Shown one piece after another: positions 16,176-24,399 of a DNA stretch of 64,000 bases. How positions within the stretch are numbered: position 1 is the stretch's first letter; each line of letters starts with the position of its first letter. The notes under the pieces are model-generated. The model saw only the letters and a program-made list of their open reading frames with translations, was not told where the DNA came from and did not search any database. The stretch is from Paenibacillus abyssi (GTDB lineage Bacteria > Bacillota > Bacilli > Paenibacillales > Paenibacillaceae): contig NZ_BMGR01000001.1 in NCBI RefSeq assembly GCF_014640295.1, positions 434,001 through 498,000 of the forward strand, read 5' to 3'. A program made the translations under genes and the position numbers.

Positions 16176-17663
16176 TCATCCTCCGGATTTCGTATAAACC
16201 ACTTTAAGCCCTGTGAAAAATTCCTGATTGCTGTGACCGATAGAGAACGGACCGAAGCCGGAGTTCTTGACGCCTCCGAAAGGCAAATGCGGCTGGCTTG
16301 CAGTGCCATGATTAACGTGGATCATACCGCTATCAAGCGCTTCCGTCATGCTGCCCGCCGTACGTAAGCCGTCCGTAAATATGCAGGCGGCGAGTCCATA
16401 CTCCGTGGCGTTCGCGAGCTCCGCAGCCTCCCCCGGGCTGCCTGCCTCCATAACGGTGAGCACCGGACCGAAGATCTCTTCCCTCGCAATACGCATCTCT
16501 CGGGTAACTCCGGTAAACAGCGTCGGCGCAAGATAATAACCCGGTTCTTCCGCCCGCATGCGCTCACCGCCCAAAGCTAACACAGCTCCTTCCCTGACGC
16601 CGGCTTCAATGTATGATTTCACTATTTCATACTGTCCTTTGTTGATCAGCGGGCCCATCTTTGCGGCTTCCTCCCAAGCGGGACCTACCCTTATCGAGCG
16701 CATCTTCTCGATCAGGAGCCTAATTAAATCATTGGCTTGATCCTTCAGCACGATTACCCTGCTGATTGCGGTGCATCGTTGACCGGTACAGGTGAATGCT
16801 GCGCTTACGATTTGCGATGCGGCGCTGTCAAGATCGGCATAATCGAGTACTAACGCCGCGTTCTTGCCGCCAAGCTCCAGTTGAGTTCTGGTCAGCCGAG
16901 CCGCAGCCGCGACATTAATCCGGATGCCGAGTCCAGTCGATCCGGTAAAGCTGATTCCCGATATTAAAGGATTAGCAACCAGCGGGTCGCCCACGCCGGA
17001 GCCGGAGCCAATGACCAGATTGACCACACCGTTTGGCACCCCCGCTTGCTGCAGAAGCTCCATAATCCGAACCGAAGACCAGGGGGTGGCCGATGCCGGC
17101 TTCAGCACAACGGTACAGCCGTAAGCAAGCGCGGGCGCAATCTTCCGCACCGGCGTCACCACCGGAAAATTCCACGGTGCAATTGCAGCGATCACGCCGA
17201 GCGGATAGCGGCGAGTCTCGCAACGAATCCCGGGCATCGCGCTGGGTAACGTCTCGCCGTTCATTCTTGCTGCTTCCCCGGCTGCAAAACGCGCCTCGTC
17301 GACCGCCCGCTTCACTTCTCCAAGCGATTCGTTTAACACTTTGCCTTGTTCTGCGGATAGCGTATAAGCAAGCTGTTCACGGTTTTCGAGCAGCAGATCC
17401 GCGAACCTGAAAAGCATTTCAGCTCTGGCGGCGCCAGACGTTCGGCTCCAGCCCTTAAACGCTTCATGCGCTGCCTGTACCGCGGCATCCGTGTCATCTT
17501 TACCCGAATCCGGAAATTCGCCCAGTTTGTTGTCCGGTAAAGCGCATTCGTACAAGGCATAATATTGACCATTCGAAGCATCCCGCCAAGCGCCCCCGAT
17601 GAAATTGCCGTAGCGCTTGCCGGCGTTGACCTCAATCCACTTACGCATCGCGTTTGTCTTCAA
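16176..17663 (-). CDS. NAD(P)-dependent aldehyde dehydrogenase
   Basis: ALDH-superfamily enzyme of about 495 residues. It has the cofactor region PWNFPVVTPVRKIAPALAYG, FTGSTGLG, catalytic Glu in ELGGKNAAL and nucleophilic Cys in TCTGQRCTAISR. The pattern resembles the YcbD-type alpha-ketoglutaric semialdehyde dehydrogenases of Bacillus used in sugar-acid degradation, but glycolaldehyde or other small aldehydes are possible. I favour the TTG start at 17663 (MKTNAMRKWIEVNAGKRYG), eight bases after GAGGAGG. A GTG at 17702 overlapping the previous stop (GTGA) is the alternative and would add 13 residues. Confidence 0.85.
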   Translation of the reverse strand: MKTNAMRKWIEVNAGKRYGNFIGGAWRDASNGQYYALYECALPDNKLGEFPDSGKDDTDAAVQAAHEAFKGWSRTSGAARAEMLFRFADLLLENREQLAYTLSAEQGKVLNESLGEVKRAVDEARFAAGEAARMNGETLPSAMPGIRCETRRYPLGVIAAIAPWNFPVVTPVRKIAPALAYGCTVVLKPASATPWSSVRIMELLQQAGVPNGVVNLVIGSGSGVGDPLVANPLISGISFTGSTGLGIRINVAAAARLTRTQLELGGKNAALVLDYADLDSAASQIVSAAFTCTGQRCTAISRVIVLKDQANDLIRLLIEKMRSIRVGPAWEEAAKMGPLINKGQYEIVKSYIEAGVREGAVLALGGERMRAEEPGYYLAPTLFTGVTREMRIAREEIFGPVLTVMEAGSPGEAAELANATEYGLAACIFTDGLRTAGSMTEALDSGMIHVNHGTASQPHLPFGGVKNSGFGPFSIGHSNQEFFTGLKVVYTKSGG

Positions 17664-17698
17664 AGCGCGGGCCTCCTCTATACTGCATAACGTCTTTG

Positions 17699-18859
17699 TC
17701 ACATGGCGTCACGGCAAAGCTGCTTCAAATCCTCAAGTGTAGGCTTTCGCGGGTTTACCGGCACGTTTCCGCTCGTCATTGCTTCCTCCGCCACTGCGTC
17801 GAGATGTTCTTCCTTCACACCGAAGTCCGATAATGTCTGTTGAATTCCTACATCCTCCTTCAACTGGCGCACAGCGGTCACCGCCAGTGCAGCCGCGTCC
17901 CGAGGGGACATCCCGTCAATCGGCATCTCAAAAAGCTGGGCGATTTCCGCAAACTTCGGAACATTGCCGGGTATGTTATACCCCATAACTTCCGGTAATA
18001 GAATCGCATTTACCGTACCGTGGGGGATATGAAATCTTGCCCCGAGCGGAATGGCCAGCGCATGGGAGAGACCAAGCCGCGTCGGATTGAATGCCATCGC
18101 CGCCATGAGACTGGCCAGGAGCATATCGTACCGGGCTGCAAGATTGTCGCCTTGCGCCACGGCGAACCGTAAGCTGCGGATGATTAGTCTCATTGATTGA
18201 ATGGACATCGCTTCGGAAATCGGCTGCGTCGCTTTGTTCACATAGGACTCCAGAGCGTGTGTAAGCGCATCCATCCCAGTTGCTGCGGTAATATGCGGCG
18301 GGAGCGAGAGGGTAAGTTCCGGATCGCAAATTGCAAGATCGGGAAAATTAAATGGACTTCCCACACTAAGCTTGACTTTGGCCGTCTTATCCGAGAGGAC
18401 CGACCAAACCGTGATTTCACTTCCCGTACCAGCCGTAGTGGGTACGGCAATGACGGGTCTCCCTTTATGTGGCACCTTTCCGATCCCCACATAATCCCGG
18501 ATATGACCCTCGTTGCCAAGCATTAACCCGATAGCTTTTGCAGTATCGAGCGCGCTTCCTCCCCCTAATCCTACGACACAATCACAGCCTTCGCTTGTTG
18601 CCTCATCCCTCCCTCTCATGACCCCCTCGATATCGGGTTCGGGTTGTATATCGCTGTAAACATGGAACGCAATGCCGCCGTTTTGAAGAATAACCGCCAA
18701 ACGATCCGCCACGCCCGCCTTCTGCAGTCCCGGGTCCGTGACCAACAGCACCTTGGTTCCATTCAAACGTTTCACATGATCGGGTAAATCCTTTATTGAA
18801 CCGTTGCCGAATTCGATGGTAGTCGGCAGTTCATACCGGAAACTACGGTTGACTTGCAT
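17699..18859 (-). CDS. Iron-containing alcohol dehydrogenase
   Basis: 386-residue group III (Fe-ADH) enzyme. NAD-binding is at GLGGGSALDTAKAIGL and PTTAGTGSEIT. The metal-ligand region is MDALTHALESYV, GLSHALAIPLGARFHIPHGTV, with the expected Asp and three His. Family members oxidise or reduce primary alcohols, 1,2-diols, lactaldehyde, glycolaldehyde or hydroxy acids. ATG 18859 follows AAGGGGG. Its position directly upstream of the ALDH gene suggests that alcohol to aldehyde to acid is one arm of the pathway. Confidence 0.9.
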   Translation of the reverse strand: MQVNRSFRYELPTTIEFGNGSIKDLPDHVKRLNGTKVLLVTDPGLQKAGVADRLAVILQNGGIAFHVYSDIQPEPDIEGVMRGRDEATSEGCDCVVGLGGGSALDTAKAIGLMLGNEGHIRDYVGIGKVPHKGRPVIAVPTTAGTGSEITVWSVLSDKTAKVKLSVGSPFNFPDLAICDPELTLSLPPHITAATGMDALTHALESYVNKATQPISEAMSIQSMRLIIRSLRFAVAQGDNLAARYDMLLASLMAAMAFNPTRLGLSHALAIPLGARFHIPHGTVNAILLPEVMGYNIPGNVPKFAEIAQLFEMPIDGMSPRDAAALAVTAVRQLKEDVGIQQTLSDFGVKEEHLDAVAEEAMTSGNVPVNPRKPTLEDLKQLCRDAM

Positions 18860-18872
18860 ACAAGAGCCCCCT

Positions 18873-19943
18873 TCAAGCTGTTGAAGCCGGGTTCATCAGC
18901 GCCTCCGATAAATCCAAACCGTAACGCCGAGCCCATTTTGTTAATTCTTCTTCCACCTTGCCCGGTAAAACGATTCCCCGCAGCATGCGCTCCTGCGCCA
19001 ACCGGTGCTCCAATTCGCCCGGTATGAGAATTTCAAGCACTCCCGGCGCCCTAGGCACCGCCTTTAATTCGTCAAAATATCTGTCCATTCGTTCCTTAAA
19101 TGCATCGACAGGCATGAACCTTGCGATATCCAACCCGATAAAGAAGTGCCCGACATTCTGCGCTTCCTCCCAATTCTCATACATGTTGTTCACATATTTC
19201 CCGAAGCCGGCACCGGTCAAGACGCCGCTCATAATATCAACAAATAAAGAAATACCGTATCCTTTGGCACCTCCTACCGGCAGAACCGATCCTTCAAGGG
19301 CCGCATCAGCGTCTGTCGTCGCATGTCCATGCTTATCGATTGCCCAACCGATGGGAATGGTCTCACCGCGCTGCGCTGCGGCGATTATTTTGCCCCTTGC
19401 GACCACGCTTGTCGCCATATCCAGGATAAACGGCTCATATTTCCCCGCCGGAACCCCGACGGAGAAGGGATTTGTGCCGATAAAAGGCCTGACGCCTCCG
19501 GTAGGCGGCATGGTCTGAGAAGCATTGGAAAGCACGATCAGGATCATATCCTCACGCACTGCCTTCAAGAGATAGTAGGAGCATGTACCGAAATGATTGG
19601 AGCCCTTGACGCCAACGACGGATACGCCGTTCCGCTTCGTTCCTTCCATGACGATCTCAAGCGCACGGCTTCCGATTACCGCTCCGAAATGATTGGCGCC
19701 GTCCAGTAAAGTCACCGGTCCGTCAGAAACAGCATTCATCCCGCCACCGACGGTGACCATGCCCGCCTCCAACCGCTTTAGGTACACGTCCATACGAATG
19801 ACGCCGTGCGAATCCACTCCACGCAGATCAGCCTGCACTAACGATTCCGCCACCAATTTCGCCTCTTGCTCAGGAACGCCGGCTTTTGTAAACAAGCTGC
19901 CGCAGAAATTTTCCAGTTTATTGTAATGATAGGCCCCGTTCAT
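18873..19943 (-). CDS. LDH2/YlbC-family (malate/ureidoglycolate-type) dehydrogenase
   Basis: 356-residue member of the LDH2 superfamily, NAD(P)-dependent oxidoreductases distinct from classical lactate dehydrogenase. Diagnostic pieces are SLVQADLRGVDSHGVIRM with the catalytic His, VGVKGSNHFGTCSYYL, RPFIGTNPFSVGVPAG and GGAKGYGISLFVDIMSGVL. Relatives act on ureidoglycolate, (S)-sulfolactate, malate, 2,3-diketo-L-gulonate and similar 2-hydroxy acids. ATG 19943 overlaps the stop of the preceding gene in an ATGA arrangement. The likely substrate is a 2-hydroxy acid derived from the imported compound. Confidence 0.85.
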   Translation of the reverse strand: MNGAYHYNKLENFCGSLFTKAGVPEQEAKLVAESLVQADLRGVDSHGVIRMDVYLKRLEAGMVTVGGGMNAVSDGPVTLLDGANHFGAVIGSRALEIVMEGTKRNGVSVVGVKGSNHFGTCSYYLLKAVREDMILIVLSNASQTMPPTGGVRPFIGTNPFSVGVPAGKYEPFILDMATSVVARGKIIAAAQRGETIPIGWAIDKHGHATTDADAALEGSVLPVGGAKGYGISLFVDIMSGVLTGAGFGKYVNNMYENWEEAQNVGHFFIGLDIARFMPVDAFKERMDRYFDELKAVPRAPGVLEILIPGELEHRLAQERMLRGIVLPGKVEEELTKWARRYGLDLSEALMNPASTA

Positions 19944-20620
19944 GGTAGAACACACCCTTTTTGCCGTAGTGCTGCGTTAATCCAGCTTCTGTCCACGGTG
20001 CCGTCATCAATGGAATCCATGATGCCCTTCTCCCGTCTCTGCTGCTCCTCGGCCAAAGCAATCACTTCATTCGCATGGTCAAGTGGAATAGCGACCAATC
20101 CGTCTTCATCGCCCACTATAATATCGCCTGGGTGTACGATCATTCCGCCGACATTGACGGCCACGCCAATCTCACCGGGACCATCCTTATAAGGCCCTCT
20201 ATGCGTGATGCCCCTTGCAAAGCAGGGATAATCTGTTTCCCGAAACGCCTGTGAATCCCGGATCGCCCCGTCTACGACATACCCCGCGATTCCTTTTTTA
20301 CGGGCCAGTCGGAGCATGATCTCACCCAGTATCGCCTGGGTCGTGTCGCCACCGGCATCGACCACAATGACATCGCCGGGTGCTGCAATATCAATCGCTT
20401 TATGAACCATTAAATTATCGCCCGCGCGCGTTTTGACGGTGAATGCAGTACCTGTAAGCTTTCCGCTTCGATGAATCGGGACCAAACCTGCTGCGGACCC
20501 CTGCAAACGGTTCATGTTATCGCTTATCAAAGGCGATGCTATCCGGGCAAACCTATCGACCAGCGATTGTTCCGCTCTGCGTTCGAGGGGCAGGATACGA
20601 AAACCGAGATTAGAACCCAT
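19940..20620 (-). CDS. RraA-family protein, probable aldolase (second copy)
   Basis: 226-residue RraA/HMG-aldolase-fold protein. VDGAIRDSQAFRETDYPCFA contains the family's pyruvate/metal-binding G-x-x-R-D, and it is followed by NVGGMIVHPGDIIVGDEDGL. Family members are metal-dependent class II aldolases or decarboxylases such as 4-hydroxy-4-methyl-2-oxoglutarate aldolase; others are RNase E regulators, which is unlikely in this catabolic context. ATG 20620 is seven bases after GGGGGA. It is a paralogue of the product at 21595-22293. Confidence 0.85.
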   Translation of the reverse strand: MGSNLGFRILPLERRAEQSLVDRFARIASPLISDNMNRLQGSAAGLVPIHRSGKLTGTAFTVKTRAGDNLMVHKAIDIAAPGDVIVVDAGGDTTQAILGEIMLRLARKKGIAGYVVDGAIRDSQAFRETDYPCFARGITHRGPYKDGPGEIGVAVNVGGMIVHPGDIIVGDEDGLVAIPLDHANEVIALAEEQQRREKGIMDSIDDGTVDRSWINAALRQKGCVLP

Positions 20621-20634
20621 CCGGACTTCCCCCT

Positions 20635-21495
20635 TCAAGTGAGTAATTTTGCAGCTACCGCGGAAAAATCTAGTTCTCCGGCTTCCGATTCCGTGTCCCT
20701 GTAGAGCTTTAAAGCGAGTCCAGCCAAAGGGAGCTCAAGCTCCGCTGACTCATCCACCGCAATTTGCACGTCCTTTGTCATCAAATGATGCTTGAACCCA
20801 GGCGTAAAATTTCCTTTAACGAGACCGTCCAGCTTGTTCATAAGCATCCATGAAGCGCCGGAGCTTTTTCCGATTACTTCCTTCAGTATTTCCACGGGCA
20901 CTTCAAGCTTGCGCGCCAATGCCAGAGCTTCCCCCGCTGCAGCCATATGAATGGCCGCCAGCATTTGATTGATCGCTTTGATCGCTTTGCCTGAGCCGAC
21001 GGGTCCGACAAGGAAAATATTCTTCGCCATGCTTTCCAATACCGGACGAACCGTATCAAGCACCTTCTCTTGACCGCCAGCCATTACGGTGAGCGTTCCT
21101 TTCTCAGCACCTGCGGTACCTCCGCTGACCGGCGCGTCCAGTACACGGATACCCCGTTCTTCGTAAGCCGACGCAATTCTTTTCATCATATCCGGGGAGC
21201 CGGAAGTCATTTCAATCAGGACGCTTTCACGGCCTAGACCGTCCAAAACCTTTTCATCCAGCAGGACCTCCGCCATTTCTTTGTCGGCGGGAAGAATACT
21301 GATCAGTACTCCACAGCTTTGCGCAACCTCCGCAGGCGATTCGTGTTCAATGGCGCCGGCCTGTTTCAATTCCTCTACCGGCTCACGGTTGCGGTGCGCT
21401 GCAATATGCAGCTCAAACCCCTTTTCCAAGAGATTTCGTGCCATCGGTAGCCCCATGGCGCCCAAGCCCAAAAAACCGATTGTTCGGTCACTCAT
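20635..21495 (-). CDS. 3-hydroxyisobutyrate dehydrogenase-type NAD(P) oxidoreductase
   Basis: 286-residue beta-hydroxyacid dehydrogenase with FLGLGAMGLPMARNLLEKGF at residues 8-27. The substrate motif is LDAPVSGGTAGAEKGTLTVM, and the catalytic Lys lies in the GSGKAIKAINQML region (K in AIKAINQ). Family members reduce tartronate semialdehyde, or oxidise 3-hydroxyisobutyrate, L-threonate or D-glycerate-type acids. Glyoxylate from aldolase or oxidation steps could enter a glycerate route, but no glyoxylate carboligase is present. It is separated from the upstream RraA gene by a hairpin. Confidence 0.85.
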   Translation of the reverse strand: MSDRTIGFLGLGAMGLPMARNLLEKGFELHIAAHRNREPVEELKQAGAIEHESPAEVAQSCGVLISILPADKEMAEVLLDEKVLDGLGRESVLIEMTSGSPDMMKRIASAYEERGIRVLDAPVSGGTAGAEKGTLTVMAGGQEKVLDTVRPVLESMAKNIFLVGPVGSGKAIKAINQMLAAIHMAAAGEALALARKLEVPVEILKEVIGKSSGASWMLMNKLDGLVKGNFTPGFKHHLMTKDVQIAVDESAELELPLAGLALKLYRDTESEAGELDFSAVAAKLLT

Positions 21496-21522
21496 CCTCT
21501 TTATCTCCTTTCGGAGAAGATG

Positions 21523-21558
21523 AGGGAGCTAATCGTTCTGCCCGTGAATTAGCTCCCT
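21523..21558 (-). other. Inverted repeat between rraA-like and hydroxyacid dehydrogenase genes
   Basis: AGGGAGCTAAT (21523-21533) pairs with ATTAGCTCCCT (21548-21558) around a 14-base loop, with no U run. Like the repeat at 14221, it sits between two operon genes and is more likely a processing or partial-termination point than a full terminator. The inference rests on position. Confidence 0.45.
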
Positions 21559-21594
21559 TCCTTTTCCTATTAATAATTGCAGACGTCTTGCCGC

Positions 21595-22293
21595 TTAAAC
21601 CTGCACCGTTTCGTCTGGTGCCCATCCCAGCTTTTCATAAAGCTTTCTCCGGCCGACTTTATCGCCTTTCATTTCCTGATTCGCATATTTGGCGACGTCA
21701 TACGCCATTTTTCTCGGGACAACGATTACCCCGTCGCCGTCAGCAACGATTACGTCGCCCGGATAGACGGCAACACCGCCGATCGCAACCGGTATATCCT
21801 TCGTATCAAAGCGGATGCGCCCTTGGTCCATGCCTTGTGAGACGAATTTCGACCAAACCGGGATGTTCTGCATAACCACTTCATCCGTGTCCCGGATGCC
21901 TCCGCCATTGGTGATGTATCCCCTGCAGCCGTTAAGCAGGGCTGTCAATGTATTATTGGATCCCATGATGCCTACGTCGCAGCCGCTGACATCCATCACC
22001 ATGATGTCCCCGTCCACGATGTCCGCATGCCATGGATCGTAACAGACTTCCTTGTAATACCATCTGGACCACTCGGTGTATTCCTCCGGCGTAAGCTTCG
22101 GAACCGGTCCTTCAAAAGGTAAATAACGTGCGGTCCGTGCAATGCCGACAATTTTGGTCCGCCACAGCGGTTTAATGTCCTTGCTGACGGTGCCGTAATG
22201 ATGCATTCCCATCCAGTCCATTCCGTCCCGGACGTCCGTAACCCGGAAATCCTTATAAAGCTCCAATAGCTCTTTCCTATCGTCTGCTGACAT
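21595..22293 (-). CDS. RraA-family protein, probable aldolase (first copy)
   Basis: About 232 residues, longer at the N-terminus than the second copy. It has an inserted loop rich in aromatic residues (EEYTEWSRWYYKEVCYDPWH) before the core. The core DIVDGDIMVMDVSGCDVGIMG, NGGGIRDTDEVVMQ and AVYPGDVIVADGDGVIVVP carries the expected G-x-x-R-D site and metal-binding Asp residues. It is the first structural gene of the operon. I prefer ATG 22293 to ATG 22299, as AGGAG is nine bases upstream of the former and three of the latter. Confidence 0.85.
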   Translation of the reverse strand: MSADDRKELLELYKDFRVTDVRDGMDWMGMHHYGTVSKDIKPLWRTKIVGIARTARYLPFEGPVPKLTPEEYTEWSRWYYKEVCYDPWHADIVDGDIMVMDVSGCDVGIMGSNNTLTALLNGCRGYITNGGGIRDTDEVVMQNIPVWSKFVSQGMDQGRIRFDTKDIPVAIGGVAVYPGDVIVADGDGVIVVPRKMAYDVAKYANQEMKGDKVGRRKLYEKLGWAPDETVQV

Positions 22294-22318
22294 TATCATT
22301 CGCTCCTTTTACTTTTTT

Positions 22319-22332
22319 TGAAACGCTTTCAT
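22319..22332 (-). promoter_or_regulatory. Operator-like palindrome before the first rraA-like gene
   Basis: TGAAACGCTTTCAT is a near-palindrome of the LacI/CcpA type, one base shorter than the standard cre consensus. On the minus strand it follows TATTAT directly, with GTGACA 15 bases further upstream, so it would cover the start of an internal promoter between the regulator gene and the structural genes. Either catabolite repression or the local LacI protein could act here. Confidence 0.45.
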
Positions 22333-22408
22333 AATACGAGCTAGGCTAGTATGTCACGAACAGCAGATAGACTCACCTCCTTATTAGAATAAGGGGAAAT
22401 CCGATTGC

Positions 22409-23416
22409 TCACTTAACGCCGCAGGATTTCCTGACGATGAGTTCAGGCTCCAGCACAACCGTCTCCACTCGAGGCTTGCGTTTGGCTTTAATCGTTTTAA
22501 TTAACATTTGCGCTGCGAGATAACCCATCTTATATCCCGGCTGCATGATCGTAGTTAGCGGCGGATCGAGATGCTTCGCCCAAATCATCTCATCATAGCT
22601 GACGATCGCGATATCCTCGGGCATACGTAGTCCAAGCTCTTTTACCACCTCAATCGCCTCCAGCGTCAACATATTATTGGTTGAAAAAATCGCGTCGGTC
22701 TCCGGATGACATCTTAAGTAACGGGAGATTTCCACTTGAACGTCGCCGCGTTGATCCAGCTCAAGAATCCGCCAGTCCTCCGGTCCGTAACCGTTGGCCT
22801 GCATAACGGATCGATAACCGTCCACCCTCTCCTTCCAGGTGCTTACAAAAGCATTACCGTAAACAAAGGCGGCAACCTTTTTCCGCCCATTGCTGAGAAG
22901 CTGCTGTGTCGCCAAGGAGGCGCCTTTCATGTTGTTCATAATGACATGATGAACATTCAGTTCGGGGACCCGTCGGTTGATGACAACCATCGGGAATTTG
23001 GAATCTGCAAGTTTGTGATATAACGCCAGATTTCGGACTGTCGGATTGATTACAATTCCGTCAAGTTGCCTTGTCTGAAACTCCCGGATATACTGCACCT
23101 CCATTTCAGGCTGCTCCGCGGAGTTGCTGATCATCAGGTTATAACCCAATGATTGGCAGGCAGCCTCAACTCCATCAAGCACAGTTATCCAGAAAGGGTT
23201 TTGAAGGTTGGACAACACGATACCGATGACGTTCGTATGTGATGATTTCAACCCTTTGGCAAGCGCATTCGGGCGATAATCCAACTCTTTAATCACGCGA
23301 AGCACACGGTTTTTGGTTTCATCCTTGGTATGAGCAAAGTTCCCGTTCAGAATGCGGGATACGGTAGTCTTCGATACTCCTGCTTTCTTCGCCACGATGT
23401 CGATAGTGATTTTCAT
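22409..23416 (-). CDS. LacI-family transcriptional regulator
   Basis: 335-residue repressor. The helix-turn-helix (ITIDIVAKKAGVSKTTVSRILN) begins at residue 2 and the hinge helix is YRPNALAKGL. The effector domain is of the periplasmic-binding type (IGIVLSNLQNPFW, DGIVINPT, AIVSYDEMIWAKHLDPPLTTI). ATG 23416 is used; GTG 23425 is three codons upstream and has worse spacing. The gene heads the catabolic locus and is followed after about 115 bases by the first rraA-like gene, so it is the obvious local regulator. Its own promoter carries two operator pairs. Confidence 0.9.
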   Translation of the reverse strand: MKITIDIVAKKAGVSKTTVSRILNGNFAHTKDETKNRVLRVIKELDYRPNALAKGLKSSHTNVIGIVLSNLQNPFWITVLDGVEAACQSLGYNLMISNSAEQPEMEVQYIREFQTRQLDGIVINPTVRNLALYHKLADSKFPMVVINRRVPELNVHHVIMNNMKGASLATQQLLSNGRKKVAAFVYGNAFVSTWKERVDGYRSVMQANGYGPEDWRILELDQRGDVQVEISRYLRCHPETDAIFSTNNMLTLEAIEVVKELGLRMPEDIAIVSYDEMIWAKHLDPPLTTIMQPGYKMGYLAAQMLIKTIKAKRKPRVETVVLEPELIVRKSCGVK

Positions 23417-23462
23417 CTTGGTCACCGTTTCTTTCGTTGTTTATTCATTTCATTTCGGTTGG

Positions 23463-23485
23463 AAATCGATTTAGGAAACCGATTT
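23463..23485. promoter_or_regulatory. Operator pair A downstream of the lacI-type promoter
   Basis: AAATCGATTT (23463-23472) and AAACCGATTT (23476-23485) are LacI-type palindromic cores with CG centres, spaced exactly 13 bp centre to centre. They lie between the predicted promoter and the regulator's ribosome binding site, where bound repressor would block transcription. Confidence 0.55.
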
Positions 23486-23525
23486 CCAATAATTAAAATA
23501 AAAAAAACCTTAGCTATTTCCCCAA

Positions 23526-23554
23526 GTTATATCATCATTCCTCGAAAATTGTAA
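23526..23554 (-). promoter_or_regulatory. Predicted sigma-A promoter of the lacI-type gene and operon
   Basis: On the minus strand TTACAA (23554-23549) and TATAAC (23531-23526) are separated by 17 bases. The predicted start point lies near 23519, about 100 bases before the ATG. It is flanked on both sides by the paired operators. Hexamers were matched by eye. Confidence 0.4.
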
Positions 23555-23571
23555 CAAAGGTTGCTATTAGG

Positions 23572-23594
23572 AAACCGTTTTGAGAAATCGATTT
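23572..23594. promoter_or_regulatory. Operator pair B upstream of the lacI-type promoter
   Basis: AAACCGTTTT (23572-23581) and AAATCGATTT (23585-23594) repeat the same two-site arrangement with the same 13-bp centre spacing as pair A. The pairs lie about 109 bp apart, with the promoter between them. Confidence 0.55.
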
Positions 23595-24120
23595 TGACTT
23601 CTATGAAAGCGCCGTAATTTCTAAAAACTCTTTCGACAGTGGCTTGTTCTCGTTTTCAAACTCTTATATTCGCCCTGTCCCTTATCCCATACTTACAATA
23701 TGAGCTGAGATTGATTTTAAGACGTAAAATTTTAAAGATGAATAATTTTAGTGCTTCTTTTTCAGGAGGCAAATTTCTAAGCAAATTTTGCAAATTATCA
23801 GTTAAATAACCTTACCAGTTGGTCTAATATCAATTTAATTCAAAATATCGGCTTTTTTATTATCTCTCCCAACTTCTTTATCCAAATAAATCCTCTACAC
23901 TACACAAACAATGACTGCTGTGAATGCTAGACTAGATTAGACAGAAATCGACAGATAAGATTGAACACTTATTTACCAAAGGTATGCAGAGGCAATGTTA
24001 GGGGCCGCCCTGCAGGTCGGCCCCTAACGGAAATTTCCAATCAATATCTTCCTCCATTCGATGTATCAAAGTGCTTCAGCGAATATATCAGGGGTGGAGG
24101 GCAGCGAAAGGTGAGTCCGC
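23595..24120. other. AT-rich intergenic stretch with one hairpin
   Basis: No gene was recognised in about 525 bases between the operators and the istB relic. It holds one GC-rich inverted repeat: GTTAGGGGCCG (23997-24007) pairs with CGGCCCCTAAC (24018-24028) around ten bases, with no T run. This hairpin may be a leftover of an insertion-sequence end. The remaining DNA is low-complexity AT-rich sequence. Confidence 0.35.
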
Positions 24121-24360
24121 ATGAGCGTTACCTTAGAACGGCTACAAGAACAGTTACGCGTCTTGCAACTCGTTGAAACAGCTAAAGCTCTACCGGACTT
24201 CATTCAGCAAGCGGAAGGCGAAAATTGAAATAGTGAATGGGGTGAATTGCTGGGGGATCCCGCCATAACACAGCGGTTTTAGATCGGATTATTCATCTGG
24301 CTGAAGTCATTCATTTACGCGGTCCGAGTTACCGCATGAGGCATCGAACGACCATATTTA
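24121..24360 (+). pseudogene. IS21-family istB remnant with internal deletion
   Basis: The N-terminus MSVTLERLQEQLRVLQLVET and ALPDFIQQAEGEN is a typical start of the IS21 helper ATPase IstB. A stop follows. The next 17 codons (SEWGELLGDPAITQRF), and after a one-base shift DRIIHLAEVIHLRGPSYRM, are typical of the IstB C-terminus. The whole AAA+ core of roughly 150 residues is missing, so the ends have been fused by deletion. No istA is seen upstream. Confidence 0.65.
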
Positions 24361-24399
24361 GGGATGATAGTGTTCAATTTTACTTGCCGTTCTCGTAAA

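Noticed and set aside
23997-24028. GC-rich hairpin as a terminator for the lacI-type locus
   Set aside because: It has no T run on either strand and lies upstream of the regulator's promoter, so it is listed only as an intergenic hairpin.
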